IMG/VR virus record: IMGVR_UViG_3300030333_002466
Span: 22,716 to 86,715 of that record
Direction: 5' to 3' (one strand)
Source: a virus
Length of the DNA stretch: 64,000 bases
How positions within the stretch are numbered: position 1 is the stretch's first letter; the number at the start of each line of letters is the position of its first letter. Positions 40,127 to 48,677 of this stretch are shown here, one piece after another. The notes under the pieces were generated by a model that was not told the DNA's origin, ran no database searches, and worked only from the letters and a program-made list of their open reading frames with translations. The position numbers were made by a program, and so were the translations under genes.

Positions 40127-40492
40127 ATGTTGAAGGGTTTGAGAAACTATGTATCTGATTTCTTTGAAGCTATTTTCTATGAGGGGCCTGTAGGTATGAC
40201 ACCAGAACAAGAAAACTACCAACATTTGATTGAAGAACGTGAGCAAATGATTCACACTACTGTCAAGGGTATTCTCTATGAAGTCGAGAAGGTTTGTAGG
40301 CAGGAAAATTCTGTAGAGATTACGGGGTATGGTTTCAATCAGGTATCCCCAATTCTTTATGAAGATAGCTGGTACGAAATTGTTGTAAATCGCTTGCAAG
40401 ACCTAGGGTATCGTTGTAGAATGAACTTCGATTACAGCAACGGCAAGCTACAAAGTTCACTTACAGTTTCATGGTGGGGGTTGGACAAATGA
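40127..40492 (+). CDS. Hypothetical protein
   Basis: 121 aa from the ATG at 40127 (GGAGG upstream). Central helix (QENYQHLIEEREQMIHTTV), C-terminal beta sequence. No family recognised. Overlaps the next gene as ATGA. Confidence 0.55.
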   Translation: MLKGLRNYVSDFFEAIFYEGPVGMTPEQENYQHLIEEREQMIHTTVKGILYEVEKVCRQENSVEITGYGFNQVSPILYEDSWYEIVVNRLQDLGYRCRMNFDYSNGKLQSSLTVSWWGLDK

Positions 40493-41139
40493 GTAAAGCT
40501 ATTTTTGACGGTTTGAATCAGGAAATTACAGTTGGTGATGTTGTCGCTATGGCTAATGGTAGTTACGTCAGGCAGGAGTTTGGCATTGTAACTAAACTTG
40601 GCAACAAGAATAATGCAAGGGTTGCTAGTGTCTTCAACTATAGCTGTGAAGGTGGCACCTATATTGATGCTTCTGGTCTTGTAGTTATTACTAACTTGGT
40701 TGATAAACTCCCTCAAGAAAAGCTTGACAAAATCAGGGAATTTAAATCTAAGGTTGTCCTTGATTATACTCGACCAAAGACTAGTAATGCACCTAAGTTT
40801 TGTGTTAAGATTAGCCCTAATCTTGGTCGTGGTTGGGTAATTAGTTTTCAAGATCAGCAGGAATTGAGGGACAAAGCAGCGGCTATTGAAGAAATCATTG
40901 GTGGTCGCTTTGAAGATCGAGCAGGATATGTCCACAGAGACTCACGTAGTCACTTCTATCGTAAAGAGGGAGACCCTGCATTCATGCTGCAAAGGTATAT
41001 GGGAAGAAAAGCAGAGTATGAATTGAGTATGAAATCTGTTAAGATGCTTGGACTTGATGGGTTGATTGACGACGACAACGGATTTGAGTTTGTGAACGGA
41101 GAGAACCCCGAACTAGCACCTATTGACAAATATTGGTAG
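40489..41139 (+). CDS. Hypothetical protein
   Basis: 216 aa from the ATG at 40489. N-terminal SH3-like segment (NQEITVGDVVAMANGSYVRQEFGIV), central region FCVKISPNLGRGWVISF, C-terminal basic-acidic mix. No family recognised. Confidence 0.55.
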   Translation: MSKAIFDGLNQEITVGDVVAMANGSYVRQEFGIVTKLGNKNNARVASVFNYSCEGGTYIDASGLVVITNLVDKLPQEKLDKIREFKSKVVLDYTRPKTSNAPKFCVKISPNLGRGWVISFQDQQELRDKAAAIEEIIGGRFEDRAGYVHRDSRSHFYRKEGDPAFMLQRYMGRKAEYELSMKSVKMLGLDGLIDDDNGFEFVNGENPELAPIDKYW

Positions 41140-41147
41140 AGGTAGTC

Positions 41148-41369
41148 ATGGCAAAACCAACAAATGAAAGTCAGGTAAAACGTGAACTTCGTACTCCTAA
41201 GTATCGTAGTCGTGTTGAGACTGATGAGAAAAAGGAATCAAAAATCCGTGGCATGGAAGTCACTGAGGTTTTTGTCGATGAAGAAATTAATCTTAACGAA
41301 GAACTGGCACTGTGCGATCATGGTTATCTCGCAGGTTGTCCATTCTGTAGGAGGAAAATTGGAAACTAA
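41148..41369 (+). CDS. Small protein with C-terminal zinc-knuckle-like motif
   Basis: 73 aa. Basic N-terminus (QVKRELRTPKYRSRV); C-terminal CDHGYLAGCPFCRRK offers C/H-x5-C-x2-C ligands. It may bind nucleic acid. Confidence 0.55.
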   Translation: MAKPTNESQVKRELRTPKYRSRVETDEKKESKIRGMEVTEVFVDEEINLNEELALCDHGYLAGCPFCRRKIGN

Positions 41370-41619
41370 AAGCAAGGTAACAAAAGTGATTTCAAATCAA
41401 AGAGTTGTCTTCTTTGAGTTGAATAACAACCCTAAAAAACTTTTTGGATTTGGTAATCAACAAGTTGCAATGGTTGGTGGGATAAGTTATGTTATTGTAC
41501 AACTTGAGTCGAAAACACTTTCAGCTAATGAGCGTGTATTTACAGCTTTAAGTGAAGACTATGCTAGGCAAATCTATACAGATTTGAAAGATTACACCCA
41601 ACACTATGTTACAAAATAA
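41359..41619 (+). CDS. Hypothetical protein with TTG start
   Basis: 86 aa from TTG at 41359, preceded by AGGAGG and overlapping the previous gene by 11 nt; the longer ATG frame is a shadow. Beta-rich (RVVFFELNNNPKKLFGFGNQ), no family recognised. Confidence 0.55.
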   Translation: METKSKVTKVISNQRVVFFELNNNPKKLFGFGNQQVAMVGGISYVIVQLESKTLSANERVFTALSEDYARQIYTDLKDYTQHYVTK

Positions 41620-41630
41620 GGGGAGGGAAT

Positions 41631-41867
41631 ATGTCAGAAATGATTGAAGTTGATGTTATAAACATCGATAATCCAGAAGTAGGTTTTAACGGTAAGGTCA
41701 AGAAGTCTGGCTTTATCAGTAAGGTTGAGAACAGAAGTCCAATTGTTCTTCACATGATGTTTGGTAATCAAATGATTGTGACTTCAGAAATGCAAAACAA
41801 ATTTACTTTCATTATTCTTGGTCAAGAAGAGATTAAGAAACGCAAGGAAGTTGAGGCACAACAGTAA
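41631..41867 (+). CDS. Hypothetical protein
   Basis: 78 aa, GGGAGGG site, one-base overlap with the helicase gene (TAATG). Beta-rich (GKVKKSGFISKVENRSPIVL), possibly a small binding partner; not assigned. Confidence 0.55.
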   Translation: MSEMIEVDVINIDNPEVGFNGKVKKSGFISKVENRSPIVLHMMFGNQMIVTSEMQNKFTFIILGQEEIKKRKEVEAQQ

Positions 41868-43126
41868 TGGATTTACAACAGGAAGCAATACGTCGAATCA
41901 ATGGCGGTGAGAGTATCTTCCTGACTGGCTCTGGTGGTGTTGGTAAAAGTTGGGTGATTGATCAGGTAAATGATGAAAACACACTTCTATGCGCCCCTAG
42001 TGGTATTGCTGCTTTAAATATCGGCGGTATCACTTGTCACAGAGCTTTTGCATTGCCTTTAGGAATTCCAACAGACGAGGATTTCTATAAAATTCCAAGA
42101 TATATGTGGGATACCTTTTCAGGTAACGCTGTAAAGCGTATAATCATTGATGAAGTTGGTATGCTCCGAACAGATTACTTCGTGCTAATTAGCCGGAGAT
42201 TGCAGAGGATCAGGGGAAATGACCTACCTTTCGGGGGAATTCAAGTAGTTCTTGTTGGTGACTTCTACCAGCTTGAGCCTATTCTTAAGCACAGTGAGCA
42301 GGAATACTTTGACTTTGCATCTAAATTCTGTTTCGGTAGTAAGCTATGGGATTTCCCAACAATTGAATTAACTGATGTTAAAAGGCAATCAAATAAACGT
42401 CAGGTATTGATGCTTAACTCAATCCGTAGGAAAGATAAACATTATAAGAAGGCTCTTGAATATATCCAAAAGGAATGTAAACCTTACGAGCCTGATGATA
42501 ATACACTTCACCTATGTTGTTATAATAAAGACGCTGATTATATCAATCAGTTATATTACAGCAAGATGGAAGGCGAAGAACGCTGTTTCTATGCAAAGAT
42601 ACCGCCTAATTGGGGTAAGGAAAGACCTGTAGATGAGGTTGTAAGGCTGAAGGTAGGGACTAGGGTTCTTATCGCTCAGAATTGCCCTCAAGGCACCTAC
42701 GTAAACGGCGATAGGGGTGTTGTGGTAGGTTTCAGAACACTTCCTGATGGTAATGAGGCAGTAGAGGTAGAGAAAGACGACGAAACAATCTGTTACGTTG
42801 TTGAAGGTACATGGGAGAAGTATTCTTACAGCAAAGTCAAGGATATATGGAATCCAGACGCTAAGGAAAAGCTTGTCAAGGCTGTAGACTCTCGATACAT
42901 ACAAATGCCAATCAAATTAGGTTGGGCTGTCTCTGTACATAAGTCACAGGGAATGACGTTGGATGATGTAGCCATTGATGTAGGTTCTGGTTGTTTTTCA
43001 CATGGTCAGGCATACGTAGCTCTTAGCAGAATCAAGGACTTACGTAATCTTTCCTTTGTGAAGCCTATGCTTCCAGAGGATATCATCGTTAACAATGAAG
43101 TGAAAAAATTCTACGGGGATGCTTGA
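41867..43126 (+). CDS. Pif1/RecD-type SF1B helicase
   Basis: 419 aa. Walker A FLTGSGGVGKSWVID, APSGIAALNIGG (Ia), RIIIDEVGML (II), VLVGDFYQLEPI (III), then a C-terminal SVHKSQGMTLDDVAID (V) and AYVALSRIKDL (VI). Size and motifs fit Pif1-like or Dda-like 5'-3' helicases, which aid origin firing or remove roadblocks. Confidence 0.9.
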   Translation: MDLQQEAIRRINGGESIFLTGSGGVGKSWVIDQVNDENTLLCAPSGIAALNIGGITCHRAFALPLGIPTDEDFYKIPRYMWDTFSGNAVKRIIIDEVGMLRTDYFVLISRRLQRIRGNDLPFGGIQVVLVGDFYQLEPILKHSEQEYFDFASKFCFGSKLWDFPTIELTDVKRQSNKRQVLMLNSIRRKDKHYKKALEYIQKECKPYEPDDNTLHLCCYNKDADYINQLYYSKMEGEERCFYAKIPPNWGKERPVDEVVRLKVGTRVLIAQNCPQGTYVNGDRGVVVGFRTLPDGNEAVEVEKDDETICYVVEGTWEKYSYSKVKDIWNPDAKEKLVKAVDSRYIQMPIKLGWAVSVHKSQGMTLDDVAIDVGSGCFSHGQAYVALSRIKDLRNLSFVKPMLPEDIIVNNEVKKFYGDA

Positions 43127-43151
43127 CAGCGTTCCCGTATTTTTATATGAT
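43123..43151 (+). promoter_or_regulatory. Sigma70 promoter at the helicase stop
   Basis: TTGACA (43123-43128), 17 nt, TATGAT (43146-43151). ACGGG (43113) and CCCGT (43134) flank the -35. Confidence 0.8.
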
Positions 43152-43174
43152 ACTTCAAAAGTTAAGGAGTTAAT

Positions 43175-43399
43175 ATGAAACTGACACCAGAACAAGCCTA
43201 CAAACTTTCAAAGCTTTGTAAGAAATACTACAAAGCTGTCTACAAATACAGTGACCACTTGGACGATGAATACTTTCAAGACTGTGATGAGGCATGGGAA
43301 GAAGAAGCTTATGATCTTGAACAGAAGAAGTTAAAAGCTCAGGAAAAACTTGAAAAACACTTGGATAAATTGATTGACACAAGACAGGTAAAGCTTTAG
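43175..43399 (+). CDS. Small acidic-basic helical protein
   Basis: 74 aa, AAGGAG site. Charged helices (DEAWEEEAYDLEQKKLKAQEK); no family recognised. Confidence 0.55.
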   Translation: MKLTPEQAYKLSKLCKKYYKAVYKYSDHLDDEYFQDCDEAWEEEAYDLEQKKLKAQEKLEKHLDKLIDTRQVKL

Positions 43400-43402
43400 T
43401 AT
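43374..43402 (+). promoter_or_regulatory. Sigma70 promoter
   Basis: TTGACA (43374-43379), 17 nt, TAGTAT (43397-43402), overlapping the end of the previous gene. AGTATACT palindrome at the -10. Confidence 0.7.
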
Positions 43403-43434
43403 ACTTCCAACGTCAACGAAGAAAGGAGAACACT

Positions 43435-43632
43435 ATGTTCCAGAGTTCAGAAGATATCTACCGAGGTTACAACAAAATCACTGAGACTGAGTTTGTAATG
43501 ACTCGGGGCTACCACAAGGGGCCTGATGGGGATGCACTTCAAGGTCAGTGGTGTGTATATGACCTAAATACTGGAGAACTTCTTGACAATTCTCCCTTCC
43601 GTCATGATCTGATTGCCAACTGGTTTGTATAA
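43435..43632 (+). CDS. Small hypothetical protein
   Basis: 65 aa, AAAGGAG site. QGQWCVYDLNTGELLDNSPF resembles the RDLNTGKLL segment of the 44411 gene, so the two may be distant paralogues. Confidence 0.55.
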   Translation: MFQSSEDIYRGYNKITETEFVMTRGYHKGPDGDALQGQWCVYDLNTGELLDNSPFRHDLIANWFV

Positions 43633-43642
43633 GGAGAATACG

Positions 43643-43858
43643 ATGAAACAGCCAGCTATCTTTTCCAACATGAATGCTGTTGAATGTCAGTCCCTGATCT
43701 TTCAACTGGAAGACGAGCTAGAAATGCTTGAAATCCACTACAAGAATGCTGTAAACTATGGAGCAACACTTGTAGCAGAGCAATTGAATGAAGAAATTGC
43801 TGAAATGAGGGGTTGGATTAAAGAAGCTGAAGAACATCGTGATAAGAAGGGGGTTTGA
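43643..43858 (+). CDS. Small helical protein
   Basis: 71 aa from ATG 43643 (AAGGAG). Two helices (QSLIFQLEDELEMLEIHYK, AEQLNEEIAEMRGWIKEAEE) suggest a helical hairpin. No family recognised. Confidence 0.55.
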   Translation: MKQPAIFSNMNAVECQSLIFQLEDELEMLEIHYKNAVNYGATLVAEQLNEEIAEMRGWIKEAEEHRDKKGV

Positions 43859-43859
43859 A

Positions 43860-43943
43860 ATGAATTACTGGTATCTTGACACATCGATCACTATTCTGGT
43901 AATGTTTCGATTGAACGTAAACGAATTTGAAGCAATTATGTAG
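43860..43943 (+). CDS. Possible 27-aa ORF
   Basis: ATG at 43860 after GGGGG, product MNYWYLDTSITILVMFRLNV and a short tail. A promoter-like TTGACA-18-TAATGT (43876-43905) overlaps it, so it may only be leader sequence. Confidence 0.3.
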   Translation: MNYWYLDTSITILVMFRLNVNEFEAIM

Positions 43944-43954
43944 GGAGTTTGATT

Positions 43955-44344
43955 ATGCGAACTGAGACAACTGTTAAGTACATTACAAATGATGGTCGAG
44001 AGTTTACTGACGAAACTTTGGCAAAAGAGCATGAAAATGCTATATTGCATAAAGTCAGGGCGTTCAAGGTTAGGCACCGGCCTGATCTGACGGAAGGTAG
44101 GGGTATGCAGGCAGAATCCTACATTTTAGTTCATGCTAATGGTATGCATGGTATGTTTGCAGAACACGAATGCTATAAAAGATTCGGAAATAAGGTTGAA
44201 TTTTGTATGGGTGTTTACGGCAGTAATGCTATTGTGTATAATTGGGTTCTACTAGAGCTTGAAAATGCGTCTGACATACCTGAGAGTAAAATGGATAGTG
44301 TTATTAAACTAGAGGAAAGGTTTGTAAAGAAACTTTGGGAATAG
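43955..44344 (+). CDS. Hypothetical protein
   Basis: 129 aa from ATG 43955 (GGGAG upstream; an in-frame TTG at 43949 is too close). KYITNDGREFTDETLAKEHE at the N-terminus is typical of small phage early proteins. No function assigned. Confidence 0.55.
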   Translation: MRTETTVKYITNDGREFTDETLAKEHENAILHKVRAFKVRHRPDLTEGRGMQAESYILVHANGMHGMFAEHECYKRFGNKVEFCMGVYGSNAIVYNWVLLELENASDIPESKMDSVIKLEERFVKKLWE

Positions 44345-44347
44345 GTG

Positions 44348-44376
44348 TTGACAAAGCACAGGGAAGTGCGTAGAAT
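44348..44376 (+). promoter_or_regulatory. Sigma70 promoter with GCAC/GTGC repeat in the spacer
   Basis: TTGACA (44348-44353), 17 nt, TAGAAT (44371-44376). GCAC (44356) and GTGC (44366) can pair within the spacer. Confidence 0.75.
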
Positions 44377-44410
44377 CCTTCATATAGTCAAAGATTAAGA
44401 GGAGCATCTT

Positions 44411-44617
44411 ATGAGTATCATTCAAATCCGTGACCTGAACACTGGCAAACTTCTGAGAAGTCAACAGATCAGTGATGATGCTGGAATTTACCAAAAAGAG
44501 TGCTTAGCAGAAAAACTGGCAGACTCTACAGAGTGTCATGATGAGTTCATCTATGCTGTGGAAGTGGTGAATGGTGTTGCCAAAAACAAATGGTCTGTGT
44601 ATGGAGGTATTCTATGA
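44411..44617 (+). CDS. Small hypothetical protein
   Basis: 68 aa, GAGGAG site. IQIRDLNTGKLLRSQQISDD then helices. Overlaps the next gene as ATGA. Confidence 0.55.
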   Translation: MSIIQIRDLNTGKLLRSQQISDDAGIYQKECLAEKLADSTECHDEFIYAVEVVNGVAKNKWSVYGGIL

Positions 44618-44763
44618 ATTATATGGTTTATTCTACTCGCGGTAACATGATTGTCTTTACTATCGAAATGCAAGCCAGTTGTGTCTCTGGTACTGACTTT
44701 AAAGCTAATCTTGCCGACATTATCGAGCATTACGAGGTTTTTCAAATCGAGAGGATTGACTGA
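44614..44763 (+). CDS. 49-aa hypothetical protein
   Basis: ATG 44614 with GGAGG upstream; the stop overlaps the next start as TGATG. Beta-rich (NYMVYSTRGNMIVFTIEM). No family recognised. Confidence 0.6.
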   Translation: MNYMVYSTRGNMIVFTIEMQASCVSGTDFKANLADIIEHYEVFQIERID

Positions 44764-45002
44764 TGTTTACACCAGACGAATCTAACCTAACACCATACCA
44801 GAAGGCTCAGAATGCTCTAGAGTACGAGATTGGGCGTAATGGTTTGGAATACGTTGACAATGTTCGTATCGCCAGAGAAGGCGATGAGGCTGCTTGGAAG
44901 CAATACCACAGACAAATCGAACAAGGTTGTTGTGGATTTTTCGACACAACTGTTGTAATCGATGGCGTGAAGTGGTATATTGGTTGCAATCACGGACACT
45001 AA
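44763..45002 (+). CDS. Small hypothetical protein with CC and CNHGH motifs
   Basis: 79 aa. EQGCCGFFDTTVVIDGVKWY then IGCNHGH: Cys and His could bind metal. Function unknown. Confidence 0.55.
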   Translation: MFTPDESNLTPYQKAQNALEYEIGRNGLEYVDNVRIAREGDEAAWKQYHRQIEQGCCGFFDTTVVIDGVKWYIGCNHGH

Positions 45003-45011
45003 GGAGGTCTT

Positions 45012-45305
45012 ATGTTTGATTGTAATGGTAAACCACTTGAGGTTGGTGATAAGATCATCATGGTTAAAGCACACAAACCGTTTAACAGAAAGTATAACGG
45101 AACCTTAACAAAGGTCGTAGATATCGTAGACTACTTTAGTGAGTTAGCTATAGTGACTGATATTCCAAACCCTAGAGGGTTAGGTTTTAGTACTTTTATT
45201 TGTCATGGAGACCAAGTAAAAAAGGTTGACAATGGCTCTGATACCCGTATAATGTCATTCCATGAACTGATGAATAACTTGAAAAAACAACCAGCGGAGG
45301 TTTAA
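45012..45305 (+). CDS. Small SH3-like hypothetical protein
   Basis: 97 aa, AAGGAGG site. MFDCNGKPLEVGDKIIMVK is the typical start of small phage barrel proteins. Function unknown. A promoter lies in its 3' end. Confidence 0.55.
   Translation: MFDCNGKPLEVGDKIIMVKAHKPFNRKYNGTLTKVVDIVDYFSELAIVTDIPNPRGLGFSTFICHGDQVKKVDNGSDTRIMSFHELMNNLKKQPAEV
45226..45253 (+). promoter_or_regulatory. Sigma70 promoter with perfect -35 and -10
   Basis: TTGACA (45226-45231), 16 nt, TATAAT (45248-45253), inside the end of the 45012 gene and serving the next two genes. Confidence 0.8.
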
Positions 45306-45306
45306 T

Positions 45307-45537
45307 ATGAAAATCACAGCAGAAAACATTATGTCAAATCTTAACAGCGGTGATTCGGTTATTATCAATGGCAACGGGCCTTTTAAGGTTACCTATTGTT
45401 ACTGGCACGACGATCGCAACGCAATGTTCTCAGATACCCCTGACTTGGGTTTCTATATCGACTCCGATTTTGAAGCAGGGTTGATCTCTAACACTGAAGT
45501 ACGTGAGAATCTGTTCAACATTGAAAAGGTGGATTAA
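45307..45537 (+). CDS. Small hypothetical protein
   Basis: 76 aa, GGAGG site. FKVTYCYWHDDRNAMFSDTPD and an acidic C-terminus; no family recognised. Confidence 0.55.
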   Translation: MKITAENIMSNLNSGDSVIINGNGPFKVTYCYWHDDRNAMFSDTPDLGFYIDSDFEAGLISNTEVRENLFNIEKVD

Positions 45538-45539
45538 TT

Positions 45540-45770
45540 ATGGCACAAGTAGAAAAGATTTATCAAAGTGTAGACGGTCTGACTTACTTCTACATCAATA
45601 ACCGTTACATCCCAATCCCAACCTGTGCGGTTGATAATAAGGGCGGTGCCTTTTTCATCAAACAGATTGAGGAAAAACACCACGTACTGTTGGAATCTAC
45701 AGAATCTAACACCGGAGGATTCTTCGATAACCTGACTGACGTTACCAACAGATACATCATGACAATTTAA
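45540..45770 (+). CDS. Small hypothetical protein
   Basis: 76 aa, 2 nt after the previous gene. Beta-rich (GLTYFYINNRYIPIPTCAVD); last gene before a terminator. No family recognised. Confidence 0.55.
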   Translation: MAQVEKIYQSVDGLTYFYINNRYIPIPTCAVDNKGGAFFIKQIEEKHHVLLESTESNTGGFFDNLTDVTNRYIMTI

Positions 45771-45781
45771 TCAATTGTAAG

Positions 45782-45810
45782 GCTCTCAGATAACTTCTGG
45801 GAGCTTTTCT
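45782..45810 (+). terminator. Rho-independent terminator
   Basis: GCTCTCAG / CTGGGAGC hairpin (45782-45804, one G-U) followed by TTTTCT. Confidence 0.78.
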
Positions 45811-45878
45811 CTACCTAACTGGTAGGGTAACCTACCTAACAATTTAAAAGCCTTGTAGGGCTTCTAAGGAGGTTTAAA

Positions 45879-46319
45879 ATGGCATTAGCATTCGCAATCT
45901 ACATGATCGGAATTCTTCACTCAATCGATAGCGGTGGTTGGGTATTTGCCCTACTTATTGGTATGTTTATCTATACTGGAATTAAGGTAGGTATCAAACA
46001 CGATGAGTTACATTCAAGGGATGCTACTAGTAAACAAGAAGATGAAAGGGATTTCTATACCTATTCTGGTAAGTGTGTAACTAACTTTGCTATTGTATTT
46101 ACATGTGCTATTGCAGCAACATGGTTAGCACCAGACAAAGAAACATCTTATACAATGTTAGCAGCCTATGGCCTGTCAGAAGCCTACGAATTCGCTTCAG
46201 AGAATGAAGACGTTCAACGTATCGCAACAAAGAGTCTCAAATTAATCGAAAAACATATTGACGAGTACACAGAGAATATGGATAATGAAACTCAAGATAC
46301 ACAAACAGAAGGAGAGTAA
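45879..46319 (+). CDS. Membrane protein with acidic C-terminal tail
   Basis: 146 aa, AAGGAGG site. TM segments at the N-terminus (ALAFAIYMIGILHSI, WVFALLIGMFIYTGIKVGI) and middle (CVTNFAIVFTCAIAATWL), then a Glu/Asp-rich helix. No family recognised. Confidence 0.6.
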   Translation: MALAFAIYMIGILHSIDSGGWVFALLIGMFIYTGIKVGIKHDELHSRDATSKQEDERDFYTYSGKCVTNFAIVFTCAIAATWLAPDKETSYTMLAAYGLSEAYEFASENEDVQRIATKSLKLIEKHIDEYTENMDNETQDTQTEGE

Positions 46320-46321
46320 CT

Positions 46322-46867
46322 ATGAGCATAAATAAAATGACAGCAGACCAAAAGATGAATCTTCTACTTCTTAAAGACTTCATCAAGTCAATTGACCCTA
46401 TTAATTTCGATATGGGTACATACTGTGAAGTAGAGTCAGACAATGAAATTGTTATGGAAACCCTAGGTGATTATGTAACTGAAGACGATGCATCTTATGG
46501 TGGTAGTCTTCAACTTACACCATTCTTACTACAGAAATTACAGGAAAAGACTAACCCTCATACCTGTGGTAGTCATATGTGTCTTATGGGATGGTCTTAC
46601 AGTGTACCAGAACTACAAAAGAAACTATCTAAAGACCGTTATAGATCATGGTCTGATGTGAGTGAAGAACTATTCGGAACACATGATAGTGATGGTGTAG
46701 GAGTAGGTAAATATCTATTCGGAGTAGATTGGGAAGCTGGTATAACCCCTGAAGGTAACTCTACCAATACAATTGAACATGCTCTATACCGTATTGACAG
46801 AGTATTAGCAGCAGTAACAGATGAAGACTATAAGGCTCTTAGACAAGAGTATACAGACCTAACATAA
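46322..46867 (+). CDS. Hypothetical protein, last gene of the plus-strand early block
   Basis: 181 aa. HTCGSHMCLMGWSYSVPEL and NTIEHALYRIDRVLAAV are reminiscent of small phage early proteins (Cys-x-x-H/Trp segments) but no family is assigned. 2 nt after the membrane gene. Confidence 0.6.
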   Translation: MSINKMTADQKMNLLLLKDFIKSIDPINFDMGTYCEVESDNEIVMETLGDYVTEDDASYGGSLQLTPFLLQKLQEKTNPHTCGSHMCLMGWSYSVPELQKKLSKDRYRSWSDVSEELFGTHDSDGVGVGKYLFGVDWEAGITPEGNSTNTIEHALYRIDRVLAAVTDEDYKALRQEYTDLT

Positions 46868-46885
46868 CAACCAAGTAAACCATAA

Positions 46886-46917
46886 AGCCTATAGGAGAAA
46901 TCTTATAGGCTTATTTT
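46886..46917 (+). terminator. Rho-independent terminator ending the early block
   Basis: AAGCCTATA / TATAGGCTT hairpin (46886-46912) followed by ATTTT. Confidence 0.65.
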
Positions 46918-48290
46918 ATGTATACTGACAATATAATGACAGTATACAAACAGATTATTAAAGGTATAGTGACAGTATATTGACAATAATCTATGGCGAG
47001 GAATTAGAATAAGTTATTAAATAAACTATTCAATAAAGGATACCGGAGGAAGACGAAGGAGGTATCCAAGAAAGGGAAACTAATAGGAACCTAACAGTAT
47101 ACAAACAATATACTAACAATAATTCTACAGATTATTATATAGTATATATGGTTAGTATGTAATACTATTATATAGGGTATTATTCCTGCGGAGCGTATAA
47201 TTTATTTTAACATGGAAATTCCAGTTTGTCAATAGCCAAACTTCATTTCTTTTCTAATTTCCTTCGGAAATGTAGAAATTCTCTGCTTAATAATAACAGG
47301 GCAACGTGTAAGGCATAACAGGGCAGAAGAAAAAGGTCGGCAGGCTTTACTTTAAGGGCGGCAGGGGCTTCTGTGAGGCTGTCTGAGAAGACTTGGACTT
47401 TGGCTAGAGGCATTGTACCAGTTGAGATAGAGCATCATTGTAGGGCTTCTGAGAGCGTCCTAAAGCTATAGTAGAAAATGATCTAAAAAGTAGGCTATAA
47501 TGCTCCCCGCGACATATATACATCTGATAGTCTATTTTTAGGGTGAATAACACTCGTATCTGTCATAATCTGTATGAATACACTCAAGAATGTTTATTTG
47601 TTAGGCTCGGCAATTTCCATGCCAAGGTCTCGACAGATTTTCACATATAATTTCTAGGTCTCGATAGATTTTTACAAGGTCTCGACAGATTTTCACATAG
47701 AGGGAGAGATTTTTGTGGAGAGATTACCAGATAGGATAAGATATGCGGAGAATACTTCTTTAGTAAATCACTGGGTTTTTATACAGTACTATAGATAGCA
47801 ACCTAATAGGTCAGCAATGCATCTAAATTTTCATTCAGGCAGGAGCGGTGATTGTCTCGTCCGTCGAAACAGACCACTCCCTAGAAGTCAAGTGTTTTAT
47901 TTAAAATTCCTCAATAAGATTACCTCTCTAATCTTTGACTATGCACATAGAATAGCACAACCAGAATTAATGTCAATTGTTTTTCGCTATACTGAATAGA
48001 AAATCGATAGTTATTTTTGTATTGACTCATAGCTTGTCAATAGTGTAAAATTCCGAGGGTGGGTAAGGGGTTACCCTGAAATTTCTATATGCAAATCTAA
48101 ATGAGAATAGTTATCAGAACTATTAGCAATGGCTTATCGTTCGCATTACCTAACAATCGCGCAGGTTCGGTGTTTATCTCCTACCTTGTGTTTCGCAGCC
48201 TGTACAAACAATTATACAGACTTCAAAGATAAATACAAGAGGTTGCAATAAAAATTTTTATGTGTTACTCGCGCCTGTGTACGCGATTAG
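46918..48290. other. 1.4 kb non-coding AT-rich region with repeats (origin/control candidate)
   Basis: No credible gene. 46920-47000 and 47090-47160 hold repeated words GACAGTATA, ACAGTATACAAACA and TGACAATA. A GC-richer stretch 47330-47470 repeats GGCGGCAGG-like words. 47624-47700 has three tandem copies of the dispersed repeat. Near 48056 GGGTAAGGGGTTACCC forms a hairpin. A TTGACT-18-TAAAAT promoter-like pair lies at about 48023-48052. The setting between two gene blocks fits an origin or control region; this is inference. Confidence 0.5.
47624..47700. repeat. Three tandem copies of GGTCTCGACAGATTTTC repeat
   Basis: AAGGTCTCGACAGATTTTCA (47624), AGGTCTCGATAGATTTTTA (47656) and AAGGTCTCGACAGATTTTCA (47676). 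Same orientation; the first and third continue into CACATA. Confidence 0.85.
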
Positions 48291-48322
48291 AAGGAAGCGA
48301 GAAAAATAATTGAAAATAATGC

Positions 48323-48350
48323 TTGCAATGATGTTTGTGTGTGCTAATAT
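48323..48350 (+). promoter_or_regulatory. Promoter of the micro-gene cluster, duplicated at 49756
   Basis: TTGCAA (48323-48328), 16 nt, TAATAT (48345-48350). Upstream GAGAAAAATAATTGAAAA and the downstream leader ending AAAAAGGTGCTAGAT recur at 49718-49829. Confidence 0.7.
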
Positions 48351-48399
48351 GTAATCACAGTCAAGGGCAACGCAGCCCATAGCCAAAAAGGTGCTAGAT

Positions 48400-48612
48400 A
48401 TGAAATATGCAGGCGACAAAAAATCATTCGTTATCCCCAAACAAGCTTTCCAAAAATTTCGCCGTGATTTAATTGCTCAGGGTGTGCCAGTGAAACCGAC
48501 TGTTGACGGTAACGGATATGAGGCAAAAACAAAGAATGATCTGTTAGTATTGAAAGCAATGCGCGGCAATGCTGGCTATCTGGTAACGATTGTAAAGGAT
48601 TTACTTAAATAA
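48400..48612 (+). CDS. Small basic hypothetical protein
   Basis: 70 aa from ATG 48400, chosen because the leader AAAAAGGTGCTA precedes it exactly as in the 49830 gene. Basic (KKSFVIPKQAFQKFRRDL), possibly nucleic-acid binding. Codon and leader style differ from the preceding block. Confidence 0.6.
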   Translation: MKYAGDKKSFVIPKQAFQKFRRDLIAQGVPVKPTVDGNGYEAKTKNDLLVLKAMRGNAGYLVTIVKDLLK

Positions 48613-48616
48613 AGTG

Positions 48617-48645
48617 TTGACATGGCCCACGGAAGGGCCTACACT
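48617..48645 (+). promoter_or_regulatory. Sigma70 promoter with GGCCC/GGGCC in the spacer
   Basis: TTGACA (48617-48622), 17 nt, TACACT (48640-48645). GGCCC (48624) and GGGCC (48635) pair within the spacer. Confidence 0.8.
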
Positions 48646-48677
48646 GTAACCACAGTCAAAGAGAAAAGGGCAACGCC

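Noticed and set aside
47817-47999. 60-codon plus-strand frame in the long non-coding region
   Set aside because: No ribosome site, odd composition and no similarity to neighbouring gene style; probably chance.
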